Shown here in pieces: positions 1-9,284 of a stretch of 18,350 nt of DNA. The stretch is taken from NCBI GenBank assembly GCA_900642245.1, contig CAAAJI010000892.1, positions 1 to 18,350 on the forward strand, given 5' to 3'. Under the pieces are notes generated by a model, which was not told where the DNA came from, ran no database searches, and saw only the letters and a program-made list of their open reading frames with translations. Both the position numbers and the translations under genes were made by a program. Origin of the DNA: Fragilaria radians (taxonomy: Eukaryota; Bacillariophyta; Fragilariophyceae; Fragilariales; Fragilariaceae). The number at the start of each line of letters is the position of its first letter. The stretch's first letter is position 1.

Positions 1-858
1 GTACATCATCAACACGGTAATGACAATGGGAGTGTCACAAGCGATATCTCTGGTGTCAGCGGTTACTCTCAAGGCCGTCGACGACGCCAGCAGCATCATC
101 AACAACAACGACAGCAGCAGCCACGAGTTGTGTATTATGATTCTCATGATCCATACCAAAATGACAATTCCAGTGTAGGAGGAAATAGTATATCCAGTGG
201 ACGTGGTGGCTTTAACTACTCTCGAGGTGGTGGGAGAGTACAAAAGTGGAACAATCATCGAGACGCCCGAAGAAATGATGGAACAGCTAGTGTTCATAGT
301 GAAGATCGAGGGAGAGGGGGTCGACAGCAGCAAGGCGGCGGTAGAGGTACAGGAAAATTCAATGGGGGACGACACGTTTCCGAAAATGACAATAGGAATG
401 AAGGTCGAGGAGGTGGAAGAAACTACAATTCCAGAGGTGGTGGTGGTAGAGGTAGTAGAACTGTTTCTTCCAATGCTTCTGCTGGTAGAGATCATAATTC
501 TCCTAATTATGGTGATGGGACGAAGGAAGCCTATGCTCCCCATGGGGGTTATACGACTACCGCAGGAGGTCGTGCTGCTACAACTTCTGGTAGGACAGGT
601 AGGAATTATTCCAACGCCGGACGCAAGGGGGGTCGTCATCAGAGCAACCGGGGGGGAGACGGTGGACAACATCCACCGCCACAAAATTCCGAGGACAAAT
701 TCCATCGGGGTCCTAGGAATCATGGAGAGGTATCGTCCAATGGTTCTTCGGGACGATTTGGTGGTCAGAGAGGTAGAGGGGCTGGTCGCAATTCATCCCA
801 TCGTGCTCCCATGAGATTTGAGATTGGGGCTCCCAACCAAACAAATTCGGGAATGTGA
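1..858 (+). CDS. RG/RGG-rich disordered protein, 3' part (5' end outside window)
   Basis: The frame is open from base 1 to the TGA at 856-858, so this is the last 285 residues of a longer protein and the true start lies upstream. The first ~45 residues hold a His/Gln-rich run encoded by CAG/CAA/CAT codons (about 88-120). After that the protein is almost entirely low complexity: Gly, Arg, Ser and Asn with repeated RG and RGG boxes such as GRGGR, GGGRGTG, SRGGGGRGSR and GGQRGRGAGR. No folded domain is visible. RGG tails bind RNA, are targets of arginine methylation and occur in helicases, LARP-, SERBP1- and fibrillarin-like proteins; which of these this tail belongs to cannot be decided here. 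The gene converges on secreted-protein gene A with only 166 bases between stop codons. Confidence is high that it is coding and low for a specific function. Confidence 0.8.
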   Translation, partial: VHHQHGNDNGSVTSDISGVSGYSQGRRRRQQHHQQQRQQQPRVVYYDSHDPYQNDNSSVGGNSISSGRGGFNYSRGGGRVQKWNNHRDARRNDGTASVHSEDRGRGGRQQQGGGRGTGKFNGGRHVSENDNRNEGRGGGRNYNSRGGGGRGSRTVSSNASAGRDHNSPNYGDGTKEAYAPHGGYTTTAGGRAATTSGRTGRNYSNAGRKGGRHQSNRGGDGGQHPPPQNSEDKFHRGPRNHGEVSSNGSSGRFGGQRGRGAGRNSSHRAPMRFEIGAPNQTNSGM

Positions 859-1024
859 TTCGTGAAAAATGATGAATCCATCATGCAAAAATCTTTCTAA
901 CCTTGCACATGCTCAACACTACAAGTAAGACACTAATAGTAACTACGATCCTTATTCTTTTTCAGTATCCGTCAAGGTGGGATAAGGTGTCACGCGGTTT
1001 GTCGTTGAGTTAGACTATCAGAAT

Positions 1025-1969
1025 TTAACTTTTTTTATTTTGCTTCTTTTTGTCATCTTTCTCGACGTCATCTGAGACTTCTTCTTCCTTCATTGCCTTC
1101 TTTTTTTCGAACCTGGATTTCTTTTGTTTAGAACCTTCCAATTCATCCTTCCTTTTACTTCCTTTCTTTCCGCGTCCCTTTCCACTAGGATGATGATAAT
1201 CCATTGACATTGGTAATTGCGTCGGGAATGCAGTCTCTAAATCTATAGCTGGAGAACGAGAAAGAATGGGTGGAGAAGTCATGGGTGCTTCCGTTATTGG
1301 GGCTTCCGTATCGGGAGAACTCGTGACAGGAGCTTCCGTAACAACGGGACAATATTCAGCGCGAGCTGGAGCCAAATCCATCTGACAAAAAACGGGTTAG
1401 TTACCAAGTAAGTAATAGTCGCTTGAAGGCAATACTAAATTTGTCAAATAACTTACAATCACTATCCAACCAATCTCATCACCGATTTTTAGAATCGGAT
1501 ATGCATCAGCTGTGTTCGAATAATCAATAATAACTGAATTAGTGACAACTGTGCCATTACTATCAACGCCCCGAATGTTTAGTTGAATGCCTCCGGGTAG
1601 TTCAGTCTCATCCGTTAGTTCCCCTGAAGTGATGGATGTATACTCCCATGAATAACCATCTTCAAACTCTCCATTTAAGGTTTTGGCGTAAATCGTCAAC
1701 AGGTCCACATTCAATTCCAAGATTTGAATTTGTGTAACGGAAACTGGTGTTGGTATAGAGGTTAAACCTTCGATAAAGTAACAATCGGTACCATCAATTC
1801 CTGGTCTTGATTCGATCATTCCAGGACATTGACCATTCAAGTTAAGGCCAAAGGTGAATGATGTTGGAGAACAGGCAAATACATCCTTCCCGATTTCCTT
1901 AGCATCTGAAGGGAACAGAATACTTAAGAAAAGTAACAGGGCAGCTGAGAGTTGATTTATCATAGTCAT
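1025..1969 (-). CDS. Secreted protein A of a three-member family: signal peptide, 3-Cys domain, short T/P stalk, Lys-rich tail
   Basis: Two exons, 1969-1457 and 1381-1025, give 289 residues. The start is the first ATG of the open frame (1969); an ATG two codons later (1963) is equally possible. Residues 1-23 form a signal peptide (hydrophobic ALLLFLSILF, cleavage likely after SDA). Residues ~24-171 are the family domain: GKDVFACSP, GQCPG, PGIDGTDCYF, GEFEDG, PGGIQLNIRG, IIDYSN and GDEIGWIVI, with cysteines at 33, 48 and 63. A fourth cysteine (182, EYCP) follows the intron. Then come a short stalk with TEAP/SSPDTEAP units (~184-225), an MSMDY motif and a basic tail (~238-289) with about 18 lysines in 52 residues. 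Genes B and C share the whole plan and the exact intron position. I do not recognise the domain; a secreted cell-wall or silica-matrix protein is a guess from composition. Confidence 0.85.
1382..1456 (-). other. Intron of gene A (75 bp, phase 0)
   Basis: Read on the minus strand, the donor is GTAAGT directly after the GTGATT codons of GWIVI, and the acceptor is TTTTTTGTCAG directly before ATGGATTTGGC. A TAACTAAC sequence about 20 bases before the acceptor fits a branch point. Splicing joins GWIVI to MDLAPARAEYCP, which aligns without gaps with genes B and C. Without splicing the frame stops soon after (ending YYLLGN), removing the stalk and tail. Confidence 0.88.
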
Positions 1970-3597
1970 CACTATTCTCGCTTTTCTTAGTTTTCCTCCT
2001 TCCTTTGTATTCTATGAATCGAATGCCAATTCAAAAGACTTGGTATAATTCTTTCCCTCAAATCACTCTATCAACCCCTTTCCGATTTGAATTGTAGATC
2101 ATTGTATCTTCTTGTTGGTAAACGACTTAAATTTCGTTAAAGATTGTTCCTTTGATGTGTTCGACAAAATTGTGACCAGAATAACGAATTATCACCTTGT
2201 TAGCGGAATATAGGTGCGTAAACACATAGGGGAGGGGATATGGATATCCCCATGGAAAAGATAACGGTCTCAACGCTTGGTTTTGGGTTCATGATTAAGT
2301 GTGTACCAAAATTCCATTTGAAACAGGATTTGTTGTGAATCCAAAATTTATGAGCGAAAGCTACGAATCCAAATTCCTACACTCATCGCATCTGCCCTCA
2401 TATTTAACCCCTAAAGATTGACTAAAAAACACCATGAAGATAGAAGTTACAAAAATTTAATTCATTGTCAAACATGACATGGAGTAAATGCACAGCACGT
2501 ACGGAATATAGCGAAAAAATCATAAATATCAAATAAAGCAATACTATATTAAACTAAGAAAAGAAGGCTTTCCAAACATGAACTTCAGCATGAATCAAAG
2601 TCCAAAAAGATGTCTACAAGTTTTTTTTAAAGTTTGGAGTTACAGGAAAACTAGGGATTTTTGAAGATAAAATCAAATTGTGCTGAAAAAGATCTGTAAT
2701 ATATTTAAATTGCGAAGAAGTCTCCTTACAGGTCCTAATGTGAAAAGACTTGATGAGACATTTTTCAAGCCATCAGTAGCGATTCTGATTCCCATGAGTA
2801 GCATGCGCTAGAGTATGAATAATTTAATATCGTTATTTGAATGTAGAAGTAAGACTATGGGTAATGAGACTTATTGGGAACCAGCTTTGTACAGTTTTCT
2901 TTCTTTTAGTACAATTACATTAAGTACATTCAGATATGATATCTCGTCGTGCAAGTATTCCTAGCATATTTTATTTTCACAGATGGATGGAAGATTTTAA
3001 TCAATTGTTTGGTGGTTGTTTGTGAGTTTAAAAGGCTCTACTTCGTGATTTTTTCTAGTAACTTCCATTAAAAAATCTTTTATTGAAAACTGAAAATGCC
3101 AGCGTTTACGACTACCCCCGATACTGGAGGCATCCCTTGCTGTCATGACAAACTAGTATATATTATGAGTTTTCACTTCTCTTACAGACAATTACGTCCC
3201 TTGTTCTACTCTCCTTTTCATACCAACTTAAAAATTAGGATGATAATGCATAATATTTCTCCAGCAAACTTTAGTGATGATTAATAATTACTTGTAAATG
3301 GAAAGTATGTGTAATACTTCTTAAGTCTAACAAAACAATTTTGGAAATATTATCTTTGTTAGTATGTTGAATCTCGCTACACTCCAACTCTTTTCAAGAG
3401 TTGAATAAAATGATCCATGACCTAGATTTTTATTTTGTCCTCTAAACCATGTTATAACCCTCCCGATCAATATTGATCACAATTTAGCATCACACAATTT
3501 CTTGTGCAATTTTAAGTTTGTGTTGGAACTGCAGCGTTGACAGGGGAGATGCTAGATTTCAACATCCTTTCACTGATACAAAGGAAAGTAGTTCCTT
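1970..3597. other. Intergenic, no gene recognised
   Basis: AT-rich DNA between the start of gene A and a coding relic. It should contain the gene A promoter, but I see no clear core element. The short open frames here, for example 3096-3284, have no recognisable motif and look like chance. An 18-base palindrome lies at 2234-2251 (two 8-base arms around GG), about 265 bases upstream of the gene A start. Confidence 0.6.
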
Positions 3598-4180
3598 CAA
3601 TTTCGTGATGCCATAGTGAAGAATATCATCATTCAGGTGGCGTCAGACTTTGGCGATCCTAGTAGGTGCAGACATTTTGGGAAAACAATTAAATGACGAA
3701 GAGAAAAATAATGCCGGGAATCAAACATGTGTCCCAGCTTACAACCCAACTTACCGGTTTTATAAACAAGCTTGGTATTCGCTGGATAACAACATGTGAA
3801 AGGATGAAGAATCTAGCCTACACAGATAACTTAACGAATTTGAGACAACCCCATTAACTAAGCTACATTCTAGAGTTGATGTCGATAAATTATATTGTTA
3901 GTATACATAAGTATGAACATGGCAAGATGGAAGGCATTTGCTCATTGGATTTTTCAATGGCCATTTCGATAGCAAGAAATCAATACAAATGAAGCTATTG
4001 TTTACTTCAAGAAATAGGGCAGTAATTTCATAGTGTCAAATCTAAGATAAAAACGTAAGGCCATAAACAAGTAGCTGCAAACTTTGAAGCAAGCCGTTGA
4101 AGGTGCCACTAGGTTCATAGTTGCTTGCAAGACGTTTAATTTTGGCTTGAAAAACTGCCAAAAATGCGATTAATGTTGAT
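3598..4180 (+). pseudogene. Decayed coding relic, unrecognised protein
   Basis: Protein-like reading runs along the plus strand but changes frame and meets several stops. From about 3598 one frame reads QFRDAIVKNIIIQVASDFGD. From 3663 a second frame reads VGADILGKQLNDEEKN and then, after a few residues, YRFYKQAWYSLDNNM, stop, KDEESSLHR, stop, LNEFETTPLTKLHSRVDVDK. A third frame then gives MNMARWKAFAHWIFQWPF and, near 4085-4160, LKQAVEGATRF and KTFNFGLKN. The low-entropy look of AT-rich junk is absent and the pieces follow one another in order, which is what a gene broken by frameshifts looks like. I do not recognise the family. It could be an old mobile-element protein or a dead host gene. 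Chance remains possible because the pieces were judged by eye. Confidence 0.42.
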
Positions 4181-4380
4181 TTTTAACATTTCTGAAGTAA
4201 ATATGAGCTTAATGGAACGGAAGACATATTTATGACATGGGGTTTATGAGACCTTGCACCCATCATGAAACGACAAGGAGTTGCACTTTCCTATTTAAAA
4301 TATTACTAATCTACATTAGCAACTGGACGACATCAATTGTTATATCTCAGGATTCAAAGCATTTCGGACCTTTCTTTTCT

Positions 4381-5260
4381 TTAACTGATTGATTTCGACT
4401 TGCTTGGTTTTTCCTTCATACTACGAGATCTCGATTTCTTTTGCTTTAATCCGCTGGCCTTTTTTCCGCGACCGTTTCCTCCGGAGTCTAATGATGTTGA
4501 GGGCTTAGGGGCTATTGGAGCGTTAGAGATACCTGGATTCTTCGATGTCGGCTGCGTGATGATGGGAGCCATTGTTGCTGGTGCTTGTGTGGTCGGATAA
4601 CTCGGTGCAGAATCTTCCGAGACAAATGGACAATAGTCTTTACGAGGGGGGGACACGTCTTTCTAGCTCCAAGAAAATATTTTTAGTAAGGATTTTATTC
4701 ATTTTGATATAATGCGTACAGGAAGAAGCTTGACTTACAATCACTATCCAGCCGATTTTGTCTCCGACTTCTAGAAATTGATGTGCATCTTCCTTATTCG
4801 AATAATCTATTATTACTGAATTTGCTATCACGTTACCATCACTGTCTAGACCACGAATATTCAGCTGAATGCCTCCAGGTACTTCTCGTTTATCCGATAG
4901 TTCCCCTGCTGTCACGGAATCGTATTTCCAAGAGAAGCCATCTTCAAAATCTCCATTTAAATTTTCAACGGAAAGATTGAATAAATCTAGGCTCACTTCG
5001 ATTATTTGAATCGATTTGACAGCCACAAGTGGCGAGGTATGCTTCGGATCTCGAACAAAGAAGCAGTCTGTGCCGTCGATTCCTAGACGCGATGCTATAT
5101 TTCCAGGGCAATGACCGTCGAAGTCAAGGCTAAAGGTGAATGATTTCGGCGAACAAGAGAAGATATCTTTTCCAACTTTTTTAGACTCGGTAACAGACAA
5201 AACTAAAATAAGTGATAAGAAAATCAAAACATGATTGATAATCGAGGAGTGTCTGACCAT
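4381..5260 (-). CDS. Secreted protein B of the three-member family
   Basis: Two exons, 5260-4739 and 4662-4381, give 267 residues. The open frame extends upstream to 5317 without an ATG; the ATG at 5260 is the first one and places a signal peptide (HVLIFLSLILVLSVTES) right at the N-terminus, as in A and C. The domain (~27-174) keeps GKDIFSCSP, GHCPG, GIDGTDCFF, GDFEDG, PGGIQLNIRG, IIDYSN and GDKIGWIVI, with Cys36, 51 and 66, and Cys185 in DYCP after the intron. The stalk (~187-228) is shorter and less regular than in C. The tail (~238-267) is rich in Lys, Ser and Arg (GRGKKASGLKQKKSRSRS). At the splice junction the Met of A and C is replaced by Lys. The gene lies 2.4 kb upstream of A on the same strand, consistent with an old duplication. 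The function is not recognised. Confidence 0.85.
4663..4738 (-). other. Intron of gene B (76 bp, phase 0)
   Basis: The minus-strand donor is GTAAGT after GWIVI. The acceptor is GGAGCTAG followed by AAAGACGTG, giving KDVSPPRKDYCP, which aligns position by position with MDLAPARAEYCP of genes A and C. A TACTAA sequence upstream of the acceptor fits a branch point. The acceptor AG is part of a TAG that is an in-frame stop in the exon 2 frame, so the downstream open frame alone would suggest a different exon start. Confidence 0.82.
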
Positions 5261-5949
5261 GTCTACCGTGCAAATTGAGGTGGAAATTTGGATTTTCGAA
5301 TAAGAATTTCTGAACACGCCGTAGTATATGCTTATTGTTTTTCCCTTGAACCTCTTATGGTGAATTAGTAACTCAGTGTCGGCTGTATTGTCAAAAGTGG
5401 TGACTACGGAATAATGTTGATTCTTCGCGTTGGCAATAAATAGACTTGGAGTCTTGCGGCTAAAACATGAACATTTCGCTTCACGTTACAAAAAAGGAAT
5501 ACAATTTTAAAATAGGATGAATGTTAACGTCCTTAACGCTTCATTTTCATGGAAACAATTGCCTAACTATTTTTTCCCTAGACATAGTCGTGTACTCCGA
5601 CTCTAAAAATTGATATACGTTGAGAATAGTGTCTACGATGCAGTATTTGGTTTACGATTGAAATTTCAAGGGAAGACACACGAAAATCTTCCGATTAACC
5701 ATGTTTTTTTTCACTTATCAAATGTAGTTCTTTTTTTCAACGTATTCCTGATAAAAAAGAGTTGTTGTCTAAAAATATAGTTTGGCTCCTTATACTAATT
5801 TAGGATGTCTAGTGCTAATCTGATGAAGAAGACCTGATCTGTTGAGAATGTTATGGCCTTCATAGGTGTTTTCATGCCAAATGACTTATTGAATGTACCC
5901 GAATGAAGTATCTTACATCTGAACATATGCTGCGAAAGTGTGACCGTTA
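5261..5949. other. Intergenic, presumed promoter side of gene B
   Basis: AT-rich DNA with no credible coding sequence. It lies between the start of gene B and the first recognisable codons of the Ty3/gypsy relic. Around 5816-5833 a short stretch (CTAGTGCTAATCTGATGA) resembles sequence in the second downstream direct repeat (7777-7800), which might be a scrap of a 5' LTR, but the match is short and gapped. Confidence 0.5.
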
Positions 5950-7300
5950 ATGCAGGATATAAACACTGTTTTAGCCCAAGTCATGGCTTCAGAGTTCTTA
6001 ACGGCAACGGTGCACAAGCACGGACATGACAGAACGCAAGCGAAAATCCAAATTGATTCCAGAGGATTCTCATACACCAACTGTAAACCCATCATTACAA
6101 TGCCCTACATGATGCCTAAAGTCTGGAACGACAATTGAGGATGCACATTGGCAGCTTAGTTGACATTGGTGCCCGTGAGGAGGGTTATAACTCAGAATGG
6201 GCTTTGTCTAGAAATCCGAAAAAGGTGGAACCATATTTTGAGAATCAGACTTGAGAAAGATGGTTGTCTTTTAGAATGCTACCTATTCCCTATTCCAAAA
6301 ATAGGAGATATGATTAGTTCATTTGAGGGGATCATACTTGTGGACCTAAAGATGACATAAGGGTCAGAAGAAATAAAGACTTCTTCTAGAATCCTTTCGT
6401 TGAGATAGGAATTGTACTTGCCAGACTTTCTGAAACAGGAATGTGTGCCAATTTGAAAAATCAAATTCCTTGCCAGTGAAATTGAATACTTAGGATTCTG
6501 AATTACCCACAAAGGAATCAAACCAGAGCACAACAGCGTGGAAGCATTATTTATCATGAAACCACTTACCCTAAGGAAGGAATTCCACCAAATTAATGGC
6601 CTATTTAACTATTACTGGAATGTATGTATCTACAGAAGTGCTTTATTAGGCATCCTAACTGACATCTATCAAAATGGCTCCAAAATCATGACGCAACATT
6701 TCCAAAAAGCACAAAAGATATAGTTGCAGAAGCTTTGCTAGTCTACATGGATTTTAGATTCATCTAATTTAGAGTTCCACTGAACACAGCCTTGGCTCAT
6801 TTAAAACAGCTAAAAACGAGAGGACTCGGGGAAACGTCAGCCTTTTAAGTATGCATTTTCTTTAGGTATCATGAATGCATCTTTAATTAAAGACAAAGCA
6901 GAATGGAACACACGATCCGACACAGGAATTTGGCCCGGATTGGCCCAGGATGTGGCTAAACGGCTAAACTGCGCGGTTTATGCCCAGTATGACAACTATC
7001 TAAACAAGCATGAAAGAAGTAAAGAAGTATGGTTTATTCCATCCAAAAAGGGCATAATCTGATCCTTTGGTCGCTGTTTGTGTGGGCTTAAGTGGCTTCT
7101 TTGATACCTTAAAATAAAGTAAAGCCCGTACTTTGCGGATACTCACCATTATTGATTGTAGTACTGGATGATGTGAAATATTTCAAACAACAAAAAAGTT
7201 GGCTGCAGCTACACAAGATCAGTTTCACAATACCTCGTCGGTTCACTATCTGCGGCCTCACATTGAAATAATCCATCAATTGATTGTTTCAATAGACTTT
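5950..7300 (+). mobile_element. Degenerate Ty3/gypsy retrotransposon pol relic (RT, RNase H start, integrase)
   Basis: Pieces of a gypsy-type Pol follow one another in the right order but in changing frames with many stops. About 6040-6138 corresponds to the region just before RT. 6150-6240 reads LVDIGAREEGYNSEWALS, the RT entry motif. 6240-6357 reads FPIPKIGDMISSFEG followed by LVDLKM, the first catalytic-Asp region. About 6405-6475 reads IVLARLSETGMCANL. 6475-6720 reads ASEIEYLGF, stop, ITHKGIKPEHNSVEA and on to YRSALLGILTD, the thumb/connection. 6713-6770 reads KDIVAEALLVYMDF, the start of RNase H. 6871-7060 reads IWPGLAQDVAKRLNC, the integrase zinc-binding region. 7061-7300 reads TIIDCSTG, stop, CEI, the integrase core. 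The RT segment carrying YxDD and most of RNase H are deleted. No gag was recognised. The element is clearly dead. Confidence 0.88.
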
Positions 7301-7310
7301 ATTTGCTCCG

Positions 7311-7705
7311 ACATTCGGAGACGTCCAGCTCTATCAGTCCCATGCAAATGTATACAATTAAGATATTGGGTATTAGCAAATAAAAAAACAATGACTTGAC
7401 TTAATAATGGTTGTTGTTTTCTCGTTTTCAAATTTGAGATAATTCCAAGCATAGATCCCTAATATTTAGATAAAAAGTCACATGTCCTTGACAAAACTTT
7501 AAAATACTATCATATAAAGAATGTGTCAATTAGGACACTCACTTTCTAAGGTTAGAAAACGAGATTAACCTTAAGTATTTTCTTTAGAGAAAGATATAAG
7601 CAGATTCTGCCTCAATCTTGAATAGAGAAAGTATGTAGAACTGAAGGTCATGTACTATATTCTACAATCCTAGAAGATAATACTTTATGATTTAAGTTAA
7701 ACACA
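7311..7705 (+). repeat. Diverged direct repeat, copy 1 (possible old LTR)
   Basis: This stretch is collinear with 7756-8261. Shared landmarks with their offsets are: ACATTyGGAGACGTCCAG at 7311 and 7756 (445); TTGTTGTTTT at 7411 and 7857 (446); TCACATGT at 7478 and 7928 (450); TTAGAAAAC at 7552 and 8096 (544); AAGTTAAACACA at 7694 and 8250 (556). It begins right where the integrase relic fades. An old LTR of the Ty3/gypsy element or of another element is the simplest reading, but termini and target-site duplications could not be fixed. Confidence 0.55.
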
Positions 7706-7755
7706 CCGAATTAATCTATAAAAGAGATTAATTCAAGAGATGTTATTTTATACCA

Positions 7756-8261
7756 ACATTTGGAGACGTCCAGTGTTGCTAGTATGTGCTAATCTAGATG
7801 ATAAACATATCAGATATATTAGCACATCTAAAAATAACATATGTCAATATTAATATTTGTTGTTTTTTCTGTTCGCAAATTTTAGATGATACTAATGAAA
7901 GGTCTCTAAAATTTAGGTGATAATAAATCACATGTGTTTCACGAACCTTTTATAAGTAATATGTTTATCTCTAAATAAAGAGAAGTCAAAAGATATTTGA
8001 CAAGCTGGCATAGCCAAAGACAATAAATAAAAGACTGATCTAAATAAATATTATCATAATGAAAATTACTCAGTCAAGACTTCAATCTTTCACAATTAGA
8101 AAACAAGAGTAGTTTTTCATAATTTCCTTAAAATAGGACATAATTTTTCTATCTCAATTCTCACATAGAGCAGGTCATACGTATAATGATAGGGCTTACA
8201 AGACACTAGTCTTTATTTCTCGCAACTTCGCTTTATACTGGATCATCGTAAGTTAAACACA
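7756..8261 (+). repeat. Diverged direct repeat, copy 2 (possible old LTR)
   Basis: This is the partner of 7311-7705, with the same landmarks in the same order. It is about 110 bases longer; the offset jumps from 450 to 544 between 7935 and 8096, so roughly 95 extra bases were gained here or lost in copy 1. It also carries a near-perfect hairpin at 7780-7830. Identity between copies looks low, so the duplication is old. Confidence 0.55.
7780..7830. repeat. Inverted repeat (hairpin) within repeat copy 2
   Basis: ATGTGCTAAT at 7784-7793 and ATTAGCACAT at 7818-7827 are exact reverse complements. The stem extends by TAG/CTA on the outside with one bulged base. The loop is about 24 bases. It may be a remnant of an element terminus or simply a local palindrome. 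Confidence 0.55.
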
Positions 8262-9284
8262 TTAAAAGATGATGTATGTGTCACCTTTTTCCTGTTTCAA
8301 ATTATCTATATCTCCTAAAATAGCTGATGCTTTCCCCTTCAAACATCAGACTCAATTTGATCGTCCTGAAATTTATCTCTGTATCCATAGGATAAGTGCT
8401 CAGTAAATTTTCATTATTTTTGGTGAACTAAATGGTGCCTAAATGCATAGAAGGACAAATATCCTGTTAGAATACACGGCGTCAACATCAGATCTGCCTT
8501 CTCGAAATCACCTAAACGAGGGATGAACAATGATTGAAAGCTCGTGTTCTTTAAAATGCTCATTGCCATTTTGTTCATGCATATGTTTATAGGAAGGTAA
8601 CGTCTTTTTGGTAATTGTAACCACCGTGTCCCATACATGAATTGACCGAAGCGTCAGAATCATCTTTGTTTTTCTGAATGGGGTGACCAATGAACGAATT
8701 CGGCAAAGGAGAAGAGTTTTTTCCACGTCTTGTTTCAGTCCAGGTCATACAATGGTATCATTAGTGGACCTGAAAGACTTTCTTATATTTTCTGACTGTC
8801 CATGATATCAAAATATTTCTTTTTGCTGCAATCAATGAAGAATATAGATTTTATTTCAATAACATGGAAGACCTTAAACGTGTTGCATAGAGTAGATGGC
8901 TTGAGTTATCCCCTTTTCTTTCACTCCTTAACTTCTTTACAGTTGCATAATGATAACTAATCAGTTTTAATGAAATTTAAAAAATACTGAAATGCCTATT
9001 GTTATCACTTATTCTGTGACAGGAACTTTCGTCATCAACAGAGAAATATGAAGGTGTTCTTTTGGTCAGGTGCACAAACACCAGTAACAGTATGCAGTAG
9101 TACAATGTCACAACTACGTTCGCGCCATTATACCCTTTGAAATGAGAACAAAGGCACATTACCCATCAATCACCAATCAATTCCTACTAGGAAAACTTGC
9201 GACCACAGCGAAACTCAAGAATCTATTTCTTGATTCAACTCGTATTGCAATCCTTTGCTCTTTTGAAATCCGTATCGCATCAGT
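8262..9284. other. Intergenic, includes presumed CTP synthase promoter
   Basis: No recognised gene. On the minus strand 8726-8414 holds two overlapping open frames of 72-74 codons without recognisable motifs, probably chance or old relic. GTTCGCGCCA at about 9118-9127, roughly 160 bases before the CTP synthase ATG, resembles an E2F/DP binding site; this is only a motif match. Confidence 0.5.

Noticed and set aside
197..814. Second plus-strand open frame of 205 codons
   Set aside because: It is a shifted reading of the RGG-rich gene; its composition (poly-Val/Glu) is the expected shadow of Gly/Arg codons.
3096..3284. 62-codon plus-strand frame starting MPAFTTTPDTGG
   Set aside because: Short, no conserved motif and no supporting context; likely chance.
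4640..4738. Unspliced C-terminus of gene B ending LERRVPPS
   Set aside because: It is translation of the intron; the donor GTAAGT and the aligned exon 2 of A and C show that splicing is expected.
8414..8726. Overlapping minus-strand frames of 72-74 codons upstream of CTP synthase
   Set aside because: No family motif, no paralogue in the window, two frames equally open; a chance frame or unrecognisable relic.
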